Notes under the pieces: generated by a model
What the model saw: the letters and a program-made list of their open reading frames with translations, nothing else
Told to the model about the DNA's origin: nothing
Database searches by the model: none
Shown here: one piece after another, positions 48,873 to 57,137 of the stretch
Position numbering within the stretch: the first letter of the stretch is position 1
Layout: each line of letters starts with the position of its first letter
Source: a virus
IMG/VR virus record: IMGVR_UViG_3300046689_000961
Location: 1-64,000 of that record
Reading direction: 5' to 3' (one strand)
DNA length: 64,000 bases
Made by a program: the position numbers and the translations under genes

Positions 48873-49832
48873 CTAGCCGATCGTGAGTGTTCCGGTCGGC
48901 ATCCACAGCCCTTTATCGGGCTGGGAGATGAGCCCCTTGGCCTCGAGCGCACGGAGGCGACGGTAGAGCGTGCGCGGCGGAATCTTGGCCCGCTCGAGGA
49001 TCTCGGCCGTAGCCGTCGGGGTCGGCGGCTCGTTGAGGAGCGCGTAGACGGCCATGAGGTCCTCGGCCGGGATCTGGGTGACGCCCGGGTCGTCGCTGGC
49101 CGTCTCGTCGACGGTCGTGAAGCTGAGGAGCCCGGTCGTCTCGTCCCGTTTGAGGTACCACGTCTCGGCTTTGGCCAGATGGGGATTCACGTAGCACTGC
49201 AGGAGCCCATCGTCGCGTCCCGTCTCGTCCGGGCCGGCGAGGTTCATTTGGGTACTGGTGAAGCCGAGGAGCGCCCCGGTCCCGTTGATACGATCCTGCA
49301 TCCGCAGGTACCGCTCGCCCTTGTCCGCTTTCTGCTTGGACGTGTGACACACGCCGACCAGGCAGTGCCCGTGGTCCATGGCGTACCGTTGGATCTCGAT
49401 ACAGCTCAACGCGACCGTGTGGTAGTCGAGGAGGTTCCCGCCCATGAACAAGGCGGCCGGATCAATGAAGATGATCCCCGGTTCGGCCAGCTCGAGGCGG
49501 TCCACGCATTCGATGAGCGCGGCCGGCCCGCTGGCGCGCTTACTGATTTTCATGAGGTCGAACGTGCGGTCATCGACGAGCGAGTACTGGGCAATCTCGG
49601 AGAAGCCCACGCGATCGAACCACTGGCGGGACTCCTGCCAGCTGCGGTCCCCGGTGATGTAGCCGACCAGGCTGCGCGTGGCCTGGTGGCCGCCAATCTG
49701 GCCGCCCTCGTGGAACGTGCGCGCCAACATGGCGATAAAGGCCGTCTTCCCGACGCCGCTGGCGCCGGAGAGCAGCGAGAGCGAGCCGGCCGTGAAGAAG
49801 TGGGGCAGCGGATCGGGCGTCGTCGTGGGCAT
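48873..49832 (-). CDS. RepA-like RecA-fold ATPase/helicase with winged-helix C-terminus
   Basis: 319 residues from ATG at 49832; a longer reading to 49901 is rejected as it spans the promoter. Walker A GASGVGKT (23-30), Walker B PGIIFIDPAAL (about 112-122), sensor-like VCHTSKQKADKGERY and an RINGTGAL motif match RSF1010 RepA-type hexameric helicases and related phage ATPases. Residues ~250-319 (TPTATAEILERAKIPPRTLY, then RRLRALEAKGLI) form a winged helix that could bind the adjacent iterons. The only leftward gene in the right half. A TACTGT box lies 10 nt upstream of the ATG with no Shine-Dalgarno sequence. Confidence 0.8.
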   Translation of the reverse strand: MPTTTPDPLPHFFTAGSLSLLSGASGVGKTAFIAMLARTFHEGGQIGGHQATRSLVGYITGDRSWQESRQWFDRVGFSEIAQYSLVDDRTFDLMKISKRASGPAALIECVDRLELAEPGIIFIDPAALFMGGNLLDYHTVALSCIEIQRYAMDHGHCLVGVCHTSKQKADKGERYLRMQDRINGTGALLGFTSTQMNLAGPDETGRDDGLLQCYVNPHLAKAETWYLKRDETTGLLSFTTVDETASDDPGVTQIPAEDLMAVYALLNEPPTPTATAEILERAKIPPRTLYRRLRALEAKGLISQPDKGLWMPTGTLTIG

Positions 49833-49842
49833 GGCCGCGGCT

Positions 49843-49871
49843 ACAGTATCTCCGCGACGGCGCCACGTCAA
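49843..49871 (-). promoter_or_regulatory. Promoter of the RepA-like gene, leaderless
   Basis: Minus strand TTGACG (49866-49871), 17-nt spacer, TACTGT (49843-49848). Transcription would begin about 4 nt before the ATG at 49832. An iteron-like CTGCCAG (49914-49920) and a dyad GACATGG-cgca-CCATGTC (49925-49942) lie upstream, so autoregulation is plausible. Confidence 0.65.
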
Positions 49872-49961
49872 TAGTGTGGTAACTGCGCGACACCCCCACA
49901 TTTAGTGGCTTGACTGCCAGATGGGACATGGCGCACCATGTCACCCGTGTCACATAACCAC

Positions 49962-49991
49962 TTGACAGCCGTTGCGGCCCTCGACTAGGAT
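49962..49991 (+). promoter_or_regulatory. Rightward promoter of the replication module, leaderless
   Basis: TTGACA (49962-49967), 18-nt spacer, TAGGAT (49986-49991), only 7 nt before the ATG at 49999. The predicted start site coincides with the start codon. Divergent from the RepA-like promoter. Confidence 0.7.
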
Positions 49992-49998
49992 TCAATCC

Positions 49999-50292
49999 AT
50001 GCCTGATACCGCCGCAGTTACCGCCGCCGTACTCGTCCCGACGATTGAACGAGTCGGCCAGAACCCCTACCCCGACAAGCCGCTCGAGGAGCGCGCCGCC
50101 GCACTCCAGCCCGGCGAGCCGCTGAAGATTCAGATTCGCCCACTCATCTACACGAATCCGGGGAACCCGACGCCGTTCGTGTTCATGAGCGGCGTGAGCT
50201 GGACGCTGCTGTTCCCGAAGCTCGAGGAGGCCAAGGCGTTCCGGGCTGACCTGGACGCGTGGATTCGGGCGTGGGTCGAGGCGAGGCAGTAA
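49999..50292 (+). CDS. Small unknown protein at the head of the replication operon
   Basis: 97 residues from MPDTAAVTAA; no Shine-Dalgarno sequence, consistent with a leaderless mRNA. Contains beta strands (LKIQIRPLIYTNPGNPTPFV; MSGVSWTLLFP) and a C-terminal helix (DLDAWIRAWVEARQ). Unknown function. Confidence 0.55.
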   Translation: MPDTAAVTAAVLVPTIERVGQNPYPDKPLEERAAALQPGEPLKIQIRPLIYTNPGNPTPFVFMSGVSWTLLFPKLEEAKAFRADLDAWIRAWVEARQ

Positions 50293-50579
50293 TGGCCGGC
50301 CTCCTCTACACGAATACGCAGGTGAACGGCGCGACCGTCGCGACGAGTTCGTGCGTCCTCAGCGGCAGCGCCGAGGCGCCCGACGAGCACCATGTCGCGT
50401 TTGCGAGGCAGCTCGGTGAGGGATCTCCCGTGTTGACGCTCCACGTCGATACGTGGGTGCCGGAGCGGAACCGGCGAGACCGGCTCTCGTGCTCCTTCGC
50501 AGACTTCGTGGCGTGGCTCGAGGCGCGCGAGGCGGCGGCGGCGAGTGTGCTGGACGCCTCGGGCGACGACGGCGCGTAG
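50292..50579 (+). CDS. Small unknown protein
   Basis: 95 residues; the ATG shares a base with the preceding TAA. A beta-rich middle (VLTLHVDTWVPERNRRDRLS) and a helical end (FVAWLEAREAAAASVL). Unknown function. Confidence 0.5.
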   Translation: MAGLLYTNTQVNGATVATSSCVLSGSAEAPDEHHVAFARQLGEGSPVLTLHVDTWVPERNRRDRLSCSFADFVAWLEAREAAAASVLDASGDDGA

Positions 50580-50581
50580 CC

Positions 50582-51961
50582 ATGGCCCTCACCCTTTGGC
50601 TTGTCGACCGCTCGCGGTACGAGACCGGCACCGGCCACTGTGCCTGGGACCGCTACCTCACCTATCACGCCGGCCCGAACGGGTACGGGTACGCGCGCCT
50701 GGCCCAGTCGGTGCCGACGGTCACCGGGACGCTGATTCACGAGCCGATTGCGGCGATTCTGCAATGGTGTGAGGAGTACGACCGGTTGCCGACCGACACG
50801 TTCGTCTACGCGGCCATTCGCCAAGCGATCGAGACGTACGACCGCCTCGTCGAGACGCGCGGGTTGACGACGCTCGGTGACCCCGAGGCCCTCGCCAAGC
50901 GGACGAAGGAGCAGACGCAGCTGCTCGAGGGCCTCGTCTGGGCGTGGGCACGCGTGACGCTCCCCGCCTTCCTCACCGAGTGGCAAGTGGTCCAAGTCGA
51001 GACCGAACGGGTGACCGTCATCGGATGTACCTGTGGGCTGGGCGACCGCATCGGCGAGGCCGAGGCCCACGACGCGCGCGAGTGCCAAGGCATCGGCTGG
51101 ATGACGCGCGGAGACTGCATCGCGCGCCGGCGGCAGACGGGGGGCCTGGCCTACCACGACGTGAAGACGGCCTCGATGCTGTCGGCGAACTGGGAGGCGG
51201 CCTATAACTACCGCGTGCAGCTCATCGCGGGCGTGCTCGGCGACGAGCGCGTGCTCGGCCAGACCATCGACGAGGTGTACCTCTGGCCGCTGCTCAAGGG
51301 GAAGTACGAGTCGACCTGGAATGCCGAGGAGGGGAAGGCCAGCGGGCCCAAGTTTCAGAACTCGCCGCTCGTCTACGGCTGGAAGAAGGCCGCCAACCCG
51401 CCGCTCTGGGACGAGGAGTGGGCGACCAGCTTCTACTACGTGGGCGACGACGGCAAACGCCACCGGCTGGGGAAGCTCTTCGAGCGGACGCCGCTCTGGG
51501 AGATGGACGTGGCCACCTGGGCCGGGTGCCTGTCGCCGGGGGATTACTGGACGCGCGTGCTGCTCAACGAGGGCAAGCTCGGCGAGACGAGCCGCGTGAT
51601 TGGCCCGATTCACCGGGATGACTGGAAGCTCGAGAGTTTCCTGCGCGAGCTGCGCGGCGAGGAACGTCGGTGGCAAGAGACGCTGTGGGCGCTGCACGAG
51701 ACGGGCGGCGTCTGGGGCGAGGCGGCCTTTATGGCGGCGCTCGAAGCGCGCGTCACGCAGAACCGCGGCGACGCCTGCCACCAGTACTTCGGCGAGACGT
51801 GTAGCAAGCTGGCGCTGTGCGAGCGCACGCCGGGCTGGGAACGGCCTGAGACGATCGGGTACATCGCGCGCCGGCCGCATCACCAGCCCGAGCTGGAGCA
51901 AGCGATTAGCCGAGGACTCCTGCCGCCCACTGACGGCGCGGCAGATACCGTAGAGGAGTGA
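50582..51961 (+). CDS. Cas4/AddB-like Fe-S PD-(D/E)XK exonuclease
   Basis: 459 residues from the ATG at 50582. An N-terminal Cys (GHCAWDRYLTYH, about 20), GTLIHEPIAAIL (about 49-60), the nuclease core GDCIARRR...GLAYHDVKTAS (D192, K194), and a C-terminal cysteine set DACHQYFGETCSKLALC (about 396-412) fit the iron-sulfur 'staple' of Cas4, AddB and Dna2-type nucleases. Likely resects DNA ends for the annealing ATPase and SSB-like protein encoded downstream. No cas genes are present, so a CRISPR role is unlikely. Confidence 0.75.
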   Translation: MALTLWLVDRSRYETGTGHCAWDRYLTYHAGPNGYGYARLAQSVPTVTGTLIHEPIAAILQWCEEYDRLPTDTFVYAAIRQAIETYDRLVETRGLTTLGDPEALAKRTKEQTQLLEGLVWAWARVTLPAFLTEWQVVQVETERVTVIGCTCGLGDRIGEAEAHDARECQGIGWMTRGDCIARRRQTGGLAYHDVKTASMLSANWEAAYNYRVQLIAGVLGDERVLGQTIDEVYLWPLLKGKYESTWNAEEGKASGPKFQNSPLVYGWKKAANPPLWDEEWATSFYYVGDDGKRHRLGKLFERTPLWEMDVATWAGCLSPGDYWTRVLLNEGKLGETSRVIGPIHRDDWKLESFLRELRGEERRWQETLWALHETGGVWGEAAFMAALEARVTQNRGDACHQYFGETCSKLALCERTPGWERPETIGYIARRPHHQPELEQAISRGLLPPTDGAADTVEE

Positions 51962-52215
51962 CGGACATGGCGAGACGACTGACGAAGACGAGACGACGGA
52001 CGACGACGGTGCCGAACGGGGGCACGGTGACGTACCCCACGATGCCCGAGCTGATTCACCCGCTGCCGCCGCCGCGCGGGTTCTTCACGCAGCTCCCGTC
52101 GACCGAGCTGGTGGCGTCGCTGCACGGGGCGCTCATCCAGACGATTAACTACGGGGTGAAGCCGAGCGACCTCGACCTGCTGCGCGACGAGTGCGTGCGC
52201 CGGGGCCTCCTGTAG
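51958..52215 (+). CDS. Small basic protein
   Basis: 85 residues (GTG at 51958 overlapping the previous stop, or ATG at 51967). Basic start (MARRLTKTRRRTTTV) and a helical end (GALIQTINYGVKPSDLDLLR). Unknown function. Confidence 0.5.
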   Translation: MTDMARRLTKTRRRTTTVPNGGTVTYPTMPELIHPLPPPRGFFTQLPSTELVASLHGALIQTINYGVKPSDLDLLRDECVRRGLL

Positions 52216-52217
52216 CC

Positions 52218-52433
52218 ATGGCCACCGACTACACCCAGGGCGTCTTCCGTCGCGTGAAGTACGAGCTGATCTACGAAGGCACCGAGACGTGGGTCGGCGA
52301 GACGCTCATGCGATCACTGATGAACACCGACCGGTCGCCCACCCCGCCGGCGGCCGTGCGCTATACGACGCCGTACGGGGAGATTCGCCGGCTGCTGGTG
52401 AGCGACGAGACGATCGACGGGAGGACGCTGTGA
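52218..52433 (+). CDS. Small unknown protein
   Basis: 71 residues from ATG at 52218, two bases after the previous TAG. Contains FRRVKYELIYEGTETWVGET. Its stop overlaps the next GTG. Unknown function. Confidence 0.5.
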   Translation: MATDYTQGVFRRVKYELIYEGTETWVGETLMRSLMNTDRSPTPPAAVRYTTPYGEIRRLLVSDETIDGRTL

Positions 52434-52864
52434 GCGATCCCATCGTCCCGCCGCCCGGGTTCCGCGGCCGGCAACCTCACGAGCGTGAGGCGCTCGAGCG
52501 GGCGCCGTTCAAGTGGCGCTGCGGGACGTGCGGGACCGAGCACTACACGCCGCCCGAGGACGGCTGTCAGAGCTGTGGCATGGGCACGCAGGCCGAGGTC
52601 GCGCGTGCGGTCGCCAGTCGCGAAGCCGAGACGGTGACTGATGCGGAGTTCACGCGCACGGTGTTCGCGCCGGCGAACGACGACGGCGAGGTCTTCAGCG
52701 CGAAGGCGTGGAAGACGATCGCGGCCGCCCTGGCCTTCTATCTGGCGCAGGGGCCGCCGCCTGAAGCCGAGGAACTCCCGCGGGTGTACGTGCGGGCGTG
52801 GCTCACGCGCATCCTCGAGGACGACGACCCGGCGAAGGACGACGAGGATCCGACGACCGACTGA
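52430..52864 (+). CDS. Zinc-ribbon protein
   Basis: 144 residues from GTG at 52430 (4-nt overlap). CGTCGTEHYTPPEDGCQSCG near 32-51 is a clean four-Cys ribbon; the rest is helical and acidic (KTIAAALAFYLAQGPPPEAE). Immediately before the P-loop ATPase; may be its partner. Unknown function. Confidence 0.55.
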   Translation: MSDPIVPPPGFRGRQPHEREALERAPFKWRCGTCGTEHYTPPEDGCQSCGMGTQAEVARAVASREAETVTDAEFTRTVFAPANDDGEVFSAKAWKTIAAALAFYLAQGPPPEAEELPRVYVRAWLTRILEDDDPAKDDEDPTTD

Positions 52865-52899
52865 CCGGCCCTGTCACGGGCCACGGAGAGACTGACGAC

Positions 52900-54414
52900 A
52901 TGACTGAAACCGTAACGACCCCAGCGGACGCGACGCCAAAAACCGACGAGACGAGTGCCGCCTCGCCCTCGGCCACCCTCGTGATGGGCCCGAGTGGCTC
53001 AGGCAAGTCGAGCCTGCTCGCCACGGCGGCCGAGTACTGCTGGGAGACCTTCAAGAAGGTGTCCCTCTACTACTGCGCCGACGGCGGAGGCTACCCGACG
53101 CAGATGCAGGCGCTCATCAACCACGGCATCGTGCGCGTGTGGCGCGTGCGCTCGCGGAGCGGGCCGGGACTCGTGCCCGAGACGATCCACCGGGCCAGCC
53201 AAGGCTGGTGGCCGGTGTCGGTCGACCCGCGAACCGGCGAGACGGCCGCCTCGGTGAAGCTCGTGCCGCCGATGACCGAGACCTACGAGACGCGCTGCCC
53301 CAACGGCCACCTCGTGCAGGTGTCGCCGATGCAGGCGTTCCCGCCGGCGGGGAAACCGTGCCCGACCTGCGCGGTGCTCGTGAGCGCGGCCAACATGCAG
53401 GTGACGCGTACCAGCCGGCGCACCAAGGGGTTCGAGACCGTGGGCGCGGTGCTCCACGACGGGCTCACGTCCTACTCCAGCTGGCTCATGGACGACTTGA
53501 GTCGCCGGAACCTCGGCGGCGAGCAGAGCAACCTCGGCGGGATTGTCGAGTCGGGCAGCCTGCGGTTTGGCAGCAACAACCGGGCCCAGTACGGGTTCAC
53601 CCAGGCGCGGGCGGAGAACTGGATCCTCAATGCCCAGTCGATTCCCGGCATGGTCATGTCGCCCATCTGGACGGCCCTGCCCAAGGAAGGCGACGACGAG
53701 AGTCTCACCGTCGTCGGCCCAGACTTCGCCGGGAGCGCCAAGATCGCGGCCGCGCTCCAGTGGTTCGGGAACACGTTCGAGGTGATGGAGGTCGAGCGGG
53801 ACGGGAAGAAGTACCGACGCATCATGCTGTCGCCCTACGTCGACGCGGCCGGCCGCCGGCACATGTGTAAGACGCGCAGCGCGCCGGGCTATCTCCCCGC
53901 CTACGTCGAAGACGAGGTCGTCACCGAGACGGGCAAGCGGCCGGACGGCCGGACGTTTGTCGACTTCAGCCTCGGCTCGGTCTTCCGCATGATCGACCGC
54001 GTGCGCGTCGAACTCGAGTCCGACTACAAGGGGAAGTACCCCGACGCCCCGGGGTTGGGCGCCGGCGAGGTCGGGGACGCGGCGCCGGAGGGTCCGGCCT
54101 CGAGCGGGGTGACAGCCGCCGGAGTGACACCCGCGTCTCCGATCGCGCCGGCCGTCGGCAGCGGAGGGGGACGACCGCTCAGCCCGGCCGAGCTGGTCGC
54201 CCAGCGCCAGAAGAAGGCGGTCGTGGCGGCCGCCCCGGTGGCGACGCCGGCCGTAGTGGCCGAGTCGACGACCGCGCAGACGGCGACCGCCGGCCCGACC
54301 GCACCGCCGCCAGTCTTGGCCGCGCCGACCGGGCCCAAGCCGATTAGTGTCAGCCCTCCCGGACGACGGCCGTCGACGTCGACGCCGCCGCCTGCGGAGA
54401 CGAAAGTCGAGTAG
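52900..54414 (+). CDS. P-loop ATPase of the Sak4/AAA_24 type with zinc insertion
   Basis: 504 residues from ATG at 52900. Walker A MGPSGSGKSS (29-38), Walker B-like SSWLMDDLSRR (about 194-204). A zinc-ribbon-like insert CPNGHLVQV...CPTC lies at about 131-157, unusual for the family. Residues ~370-504 are a Pro/Ala/Thr-rich tail. Phage RecA-core ATPases of this class (Sak4) act in single-strand annealing recombination with an SSB partner; the next gene is SSB-like. The Sak4 name rests on fold and context. Confidence 0.65.
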   Translation: MTETVTTPADATPKTDETSAASPSATLVMGPSGSGKSSLLATAAEYCWETFKKVSLYYCADGGGYPTQMQALINHGIVRVWRVRSRSGPGLVPETIHRASQGWWPVSVDPRTGETAASVKLVPPMTETYETRCPNGHLVQVSPMQAFPPAGKPCPTCAVLVSAANMQVTRTSRRTKGFETVGAVLHDGLTSYSSWLMDDLSRRNLGGEQSNLGGIVESGSLRFGSNNRAQYGFTQARAENWILNAQSIPGMVMSPIWTALPKEGDDESLTVVGPDFAGSAKIAAALQWFGNTFEVMEVERDGKKYRRIMLSPYVDAAGRRHMCKTRSAPGYLPAYVEDEVVTETGKRPDGRTFVDFSLGSVFRMIDRVRVELESDYKGKYPDAPGLGAGEVGDAAPEGPASSGVTAAGVTPASPIAPAVGSGGGRPLSPAELVAQRQKKAVVAAAPVATPAVVAESTTAQTATAGPTAPPPVLAAPTGPKPISVSPPGRRPSTSTPPPAETKVE

Positions 54415-54450
54415 TCTCACGCGTTCACGTTCGCTGTAGCAGGTACGACC

Positions 54451-54468
54451 GGCCGCAAAGGAGCGGCC
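54451..54468 (+). promoter_or_regulatory. Hairpin presenting the ribosome-binding site of the SSB-like gene
   Basis: GGCCGC (54451-54456) and GCGGCC (54463-54468) form a stem with the Shine-Dalgarno AAAGGAG in loop and stem base, 6 nt before the ATG at 54475. The gap 54415-54474 holds nothing else. Could tune or autoregulate translation. Confidence 0.5.
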
Positions 54469-54474
54469 TCTCCC

Positions 54475-55158
54475 ATGAGTCTCCAGGACATCGGTTCCGA
54501 AAAGCTGCAAGACACCGTCGACGTCGAGAATTTGCCCGAGCAGGGACGCCAGTTCCCCGACCCGCCCCAGCCCGGGACGTATCGGTTCGCGCTGTCCCCG
54601 CTCGACGACGAGAACTTCAGCGCCATCGACAGCCAGAAGGGCAAGCGCGTCCAGGTGCGCTTCAACGAAGACGCCCCGCTCGTCATCGTCCAGTCGCCGG
54701 CCGGCACGAAGAACGGCGAGACGTTCGAGACGTCGATTTCCAACATCACGCGCGAGCGCGGGAAGAAGGGCAGTGGCGTCGAGGCGAGCGACTGGGACTA
54801 CCTCAACAAGGCGTTGAAGGAAGCGGGCCCGCGGCCGGCCAGTAACAAGGAGTTCGCCACCCGGCTCATGGCGAAGGCCGCGGCGAAGGCCGAGTTTGCG
54901 GCCGACGTCGAGTGGAGCTGGCGCTGCACGGCGACCCGTGACGCGTACTTCGCGGCCGCCGACGGCTCGACCCAGACGGTCCCCGAGACCGACCCGGCGA
55001 CCGGCCAGCCGACCGGCCGGAACGTCCCGGGCTGCGGCAAGAAGCTCTACCAGAAGGACGTACCCAAGGTGAACGGGGTGTACCCGGCCCGCATCACCTG
55101 CCCGGACTGCCAGGCCAGCGTGCGGGCGTTCGGCAACCTCACGCGGATTCGGGAGTAG
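54475..55158 (+). CDS. Single-stranded DNA-binding-like protein with zinc ribbon
   Basis: 227 residues. Beta-rich N-terminal half (PPQPGTYRFALSPLDDENF; KRVQVRFNEDAPLVIVQSP) and a 4-Cys region in the C-terminal half (WRCTATRD near 143, CGKKLYQKD near 182, CPDCQASV near 208). Position straight after the P-loop ATPase is typical for phage SSB genes. OB fold not provable by eye; an annealing accessory factor is the alternative. Confidence 0.55.
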   Translation: MSLQDIGSEKLQDTVDVENLPEQGRQFPDPPQPGTYRFALSPLDDENFSAIDSQKGKRVQVRFNEDAPLVIVQSPAGTKNGETFETSISNITRERGKKGSGVEASDWDYLNKALKEAGPRPASNKEFATRLMAKAAAKAEFAADVEWSWRCTATRDAYFAAADGSTQTVPETDPATGQPTGRNVPGCGKKLYQKDVPKVNGVYPARITCPDCQASVRAFGNLTRIRE

Positions 55159-55168
55159 GGGAGGGGTC

Positions 55169-55381
55169 ATGCCACGCAGCCGTCTCTCACCGCAACAGAA
55201 GCTCATCCACGCCTTCCTCGACTTGAACGGCGCCGAGCAGGCGTCGCTCATCGAGACGTTCATCGCGCTCCAGCGCCGGGGGGCCCAGGTGCATGGGGCC
55301 ACCCCGCGGACGCCGGCGGCGAAGACGACGCGCAAGCCGCGTAAGCCGGCCCAGCCGACCCTTCCGGGGACCGGGGCCTAG
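55169..55381 (+). CDS. Small basic protein
   Basis: 70 residues: a helical start (SPQQKLIHAFLDLNGAEQAS) and a basic Pro/Lys/Thr tail. GGGGAGGGG precedes the ATG. Unknown function. Confidence 0.5.
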   Translation: MPRSRLSPQQKLIHAFLDLNGAEQASLIETFIALQRRGAQVHGATPRTPAAKTTRKPRKPAQPTLPGTGA

Positions 55382-55382
55382 C

Positions 55383-56588
55383 ATGGCCCGCGTCCCGTTC
55401 TTGATCGTTGGCGACGCGCCCGAGGGCCACTCTGGCCTCGGGCGCATCCTGAGAGACCTCCGTCGGCGGCTGAGTGACGCCGCCGAGGCCGACGCCTTGG
55501 GCGTCGACGTGAAGACCTGCGCCTGGGTGGCCGACCCCAAGTACCGCGGCACGCCGCCCTGTGGGCTGGTCACGGGCCTGGCCGACTGGCGGTTCATGAA
55601 TATCGAGACGTGGGGCCGGGAAGCGGTGGAGTCGGCATGGCAGTACTTCTACGGCGACCGCCCGGGGATCGTCTTCACGATCTGGGACCCGGCCCGGTGC
55701 CATGCGTTTTTGGAGCTGCCGGCGCACCTGGCCAAGTGGGGCTACTTCGCGGTGGATGGGCATAACCGGCGCAGCACGTTTGGCGGGCCAGCGGCCGAGG
55801 CGGTGAAGGGGTACCAGGGCGTGCTCGCTTACGGGCTGTACGGTGCACAGACGCTCGCGCGTGTCTTCGACGCGGGTTCACGCGTGGTCGAGTACTTGCC
55901 GCACGGCATCGACACGTCGGTCTTCAAGCCGACGATGACGGCCGCCGCGCGGGCGGCCGCCGAGCGCATCATCGGGGCGCGGCTGACGGACCAGACGCGC
56001 GTCATCGGCTGTGTCGCGACCAATCAAGCGAGGAAGGACCTCGGGCTGGTCTTCGAGACGATGGCGAGCCTCATCATGCGCGGACAGGACGTCCACCTCT
56101 GGTTGCATATCGACGAGCAGGTGACCGAGGCGTGGTCGGTCCCGCAGCTCTATGAAGACTACCCGGCACTGCGCGGCCGGCTGAGCGTGAGCCAGTCGGT
56201 CACGGATGAAGTCCTAGCCGCCTGCTACGCCAGCTGTAGCGTGACGATCGCCCCCGGACGCGGCGAGGGGTTCGGGTACCCGATCCTCGAGAGCCAGTGG
56301 TGCGGGACGCCGGTCGTCGGGTTCGACTACGCCGGCGGGGCCGAGTACCTGCCAGACGCTGGGCGGGCCCGCACGCACATGTACCGGCCCGAGGGGCCGT
56401 ACAACCTGCTGCGCCCGATCGGGGACGCCGGACACTGGGCGAGCCTCATCGAGCGGCTTCTCACGACAGACAACGCGTGGACGATGCCCCCGGCCGCCCA
56501 CCGCACTCGCTGGTCGACCCTCTGGCCCGAGTGGCGCGAGTGGGTGGCGGCCGGCCTCACCGATTGGAGAGAGACCCATGGCCACTAA
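55383..56588 (+). CDS. GT-B glycosyltransferase (GT1/GT4 type)
   Basis: 401 residues from ATG at 55383. The Rossmann-like start (RVPFLIVGDAPEGHSGLGRI) and the donor-binding block GRGEGFGYPILESQWCGTPV (about 290-310) with VGFDYAGGAEYL are classic GT4 features, including the E-x7-E pattern. LPHGIDTSVFKP also fits. Transfers a sugar from a nucleotide donor to an unknown acceptor. Sits among replication genes, which hints at DNA or early-protein modification, though envelope modification is possible. Confidence 0.85.
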   Translation: MARVPFLIVGDAPEGHSGLGRILRDLRRRLSDAAEADALGVDVKTCAWVADPKYRGTPPCGLVTGLADWRFMNIETWGREAVESAWQYFYGDRPGIVFTIWDPARCHAFLELPAHLAKWGYFAVDGHNRRSTFGGPAAEAVKGYQGVLAYGLYGAQTLARVFDAGSRVVEYLPHGIDTSVFKPTMTAAARAAAERIIGARLTDQTRVIGCVATNQARKDLGLVFETMASLIMRGQDVHLWLHIDEQVTEAWSVPQLYEDYPALRGRLSVSQSVTDEVLAACYASCSVTIAPGRGEGFGYPILESQWCGTPVVGFDYAGGAEYLPDAGRARTHMYRPEGPYNLLRPIGDAGHWASLIERLLTTDNAWTMPPAAHRTRWSTLWPEWREWVAAGLTDWRETHGH

Positions 56589-56814
56589 GCAGGTCATCGT
56601 GTGCGACCACTGCGGGCTTGTCATGCCGTCATTCGAGGGGGCCGAGGGCGTCAAGTTTCAGGACAAGCCGTACGCCGGGATTAACAGCTTTCACCTCTGT
56701 GTGGGCTGTGCGAAGACCCTCACCGTCTGGGACGCCATCGAGACGGTGTGCATTCCCCTCGCCACGGCCGCCAAGGCCGCGCATCAGGCCGCGAAGGCCA
56801 GAAATGTCAGGTAG
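56578..56814 (+). CDS. Zinc-ribbon protein
   Basis: 78 residues with CDHCGLVMPSFEG near 9 and CVGCAKTLTVWDA near 41, a probable single zinc site; Ala/Lys-rich C-terminus. Overlaps the glycosyltransferase by 11 nt. Unknown function. Confidence 0.6.
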   Translation: MATKQVIVCDHCGLVMPSFEGAEGVKFQDKPYAGINSFHLCVGCAKTLTVWDAIETVCIPLATAAKAAHQAAKARNVR

Positions 56815-56816
56815 TC

Positions 56817-57137
56817 ATGGCTGAGATTCTCAAGATGGACGGCACGCCCGCGACCCCACCGGCCGCGCTCACCGTACGGGACGCCTTCGGGCGCGCACTC
56901 GCGGTCGGCGACGAGGTGATTCTCCGCAACGCGCTCGCCCCGTCGGCGGTCGTCCTCGAGATGACGCCCGTCCTGCACCCGCAGGCGCCGCCGAACCTCA
57001 TCGCGGTCACGTTTCAGATCACGCTCCAGCTCCAGGTGTCGGGGCTCCGGCCGGTCGGCGAGTTCGTCCTGGCGCGGACCCAAGCCGAGCGCGAGGCGTA
57101 CCTGGCCACGCAGGTACCGGTCGGCGGCCAGCCATGA
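56817..57137 (+). CDS. Small beta-rich protein
   Basis: 106 residues from ATG at 56817. VRDAFGRALAVGDEVILRNA and LQLQVSGLRPVGEFVLARTQ suggest a small beta-barrel, perhaps SH3-like. Overlaps the helicase start by 4 nt. Unknown function. Confidence 0.5.
   Translation: MAEILKMDGTPATPPAALTVRDAFGRALAVGDEVILRNALAPSAVVLEMTPVLHPQAPPNLIAVTFQITLQLQVSGLRPVGEFVLARTQAEREAYLATQVPVGGQP

Noticed and set aside
50582-51961. CRISPR-associated Cas4
   Set aside because: No cas1/cas2 and no repeat-spacer array in the window; recombination context fits better.
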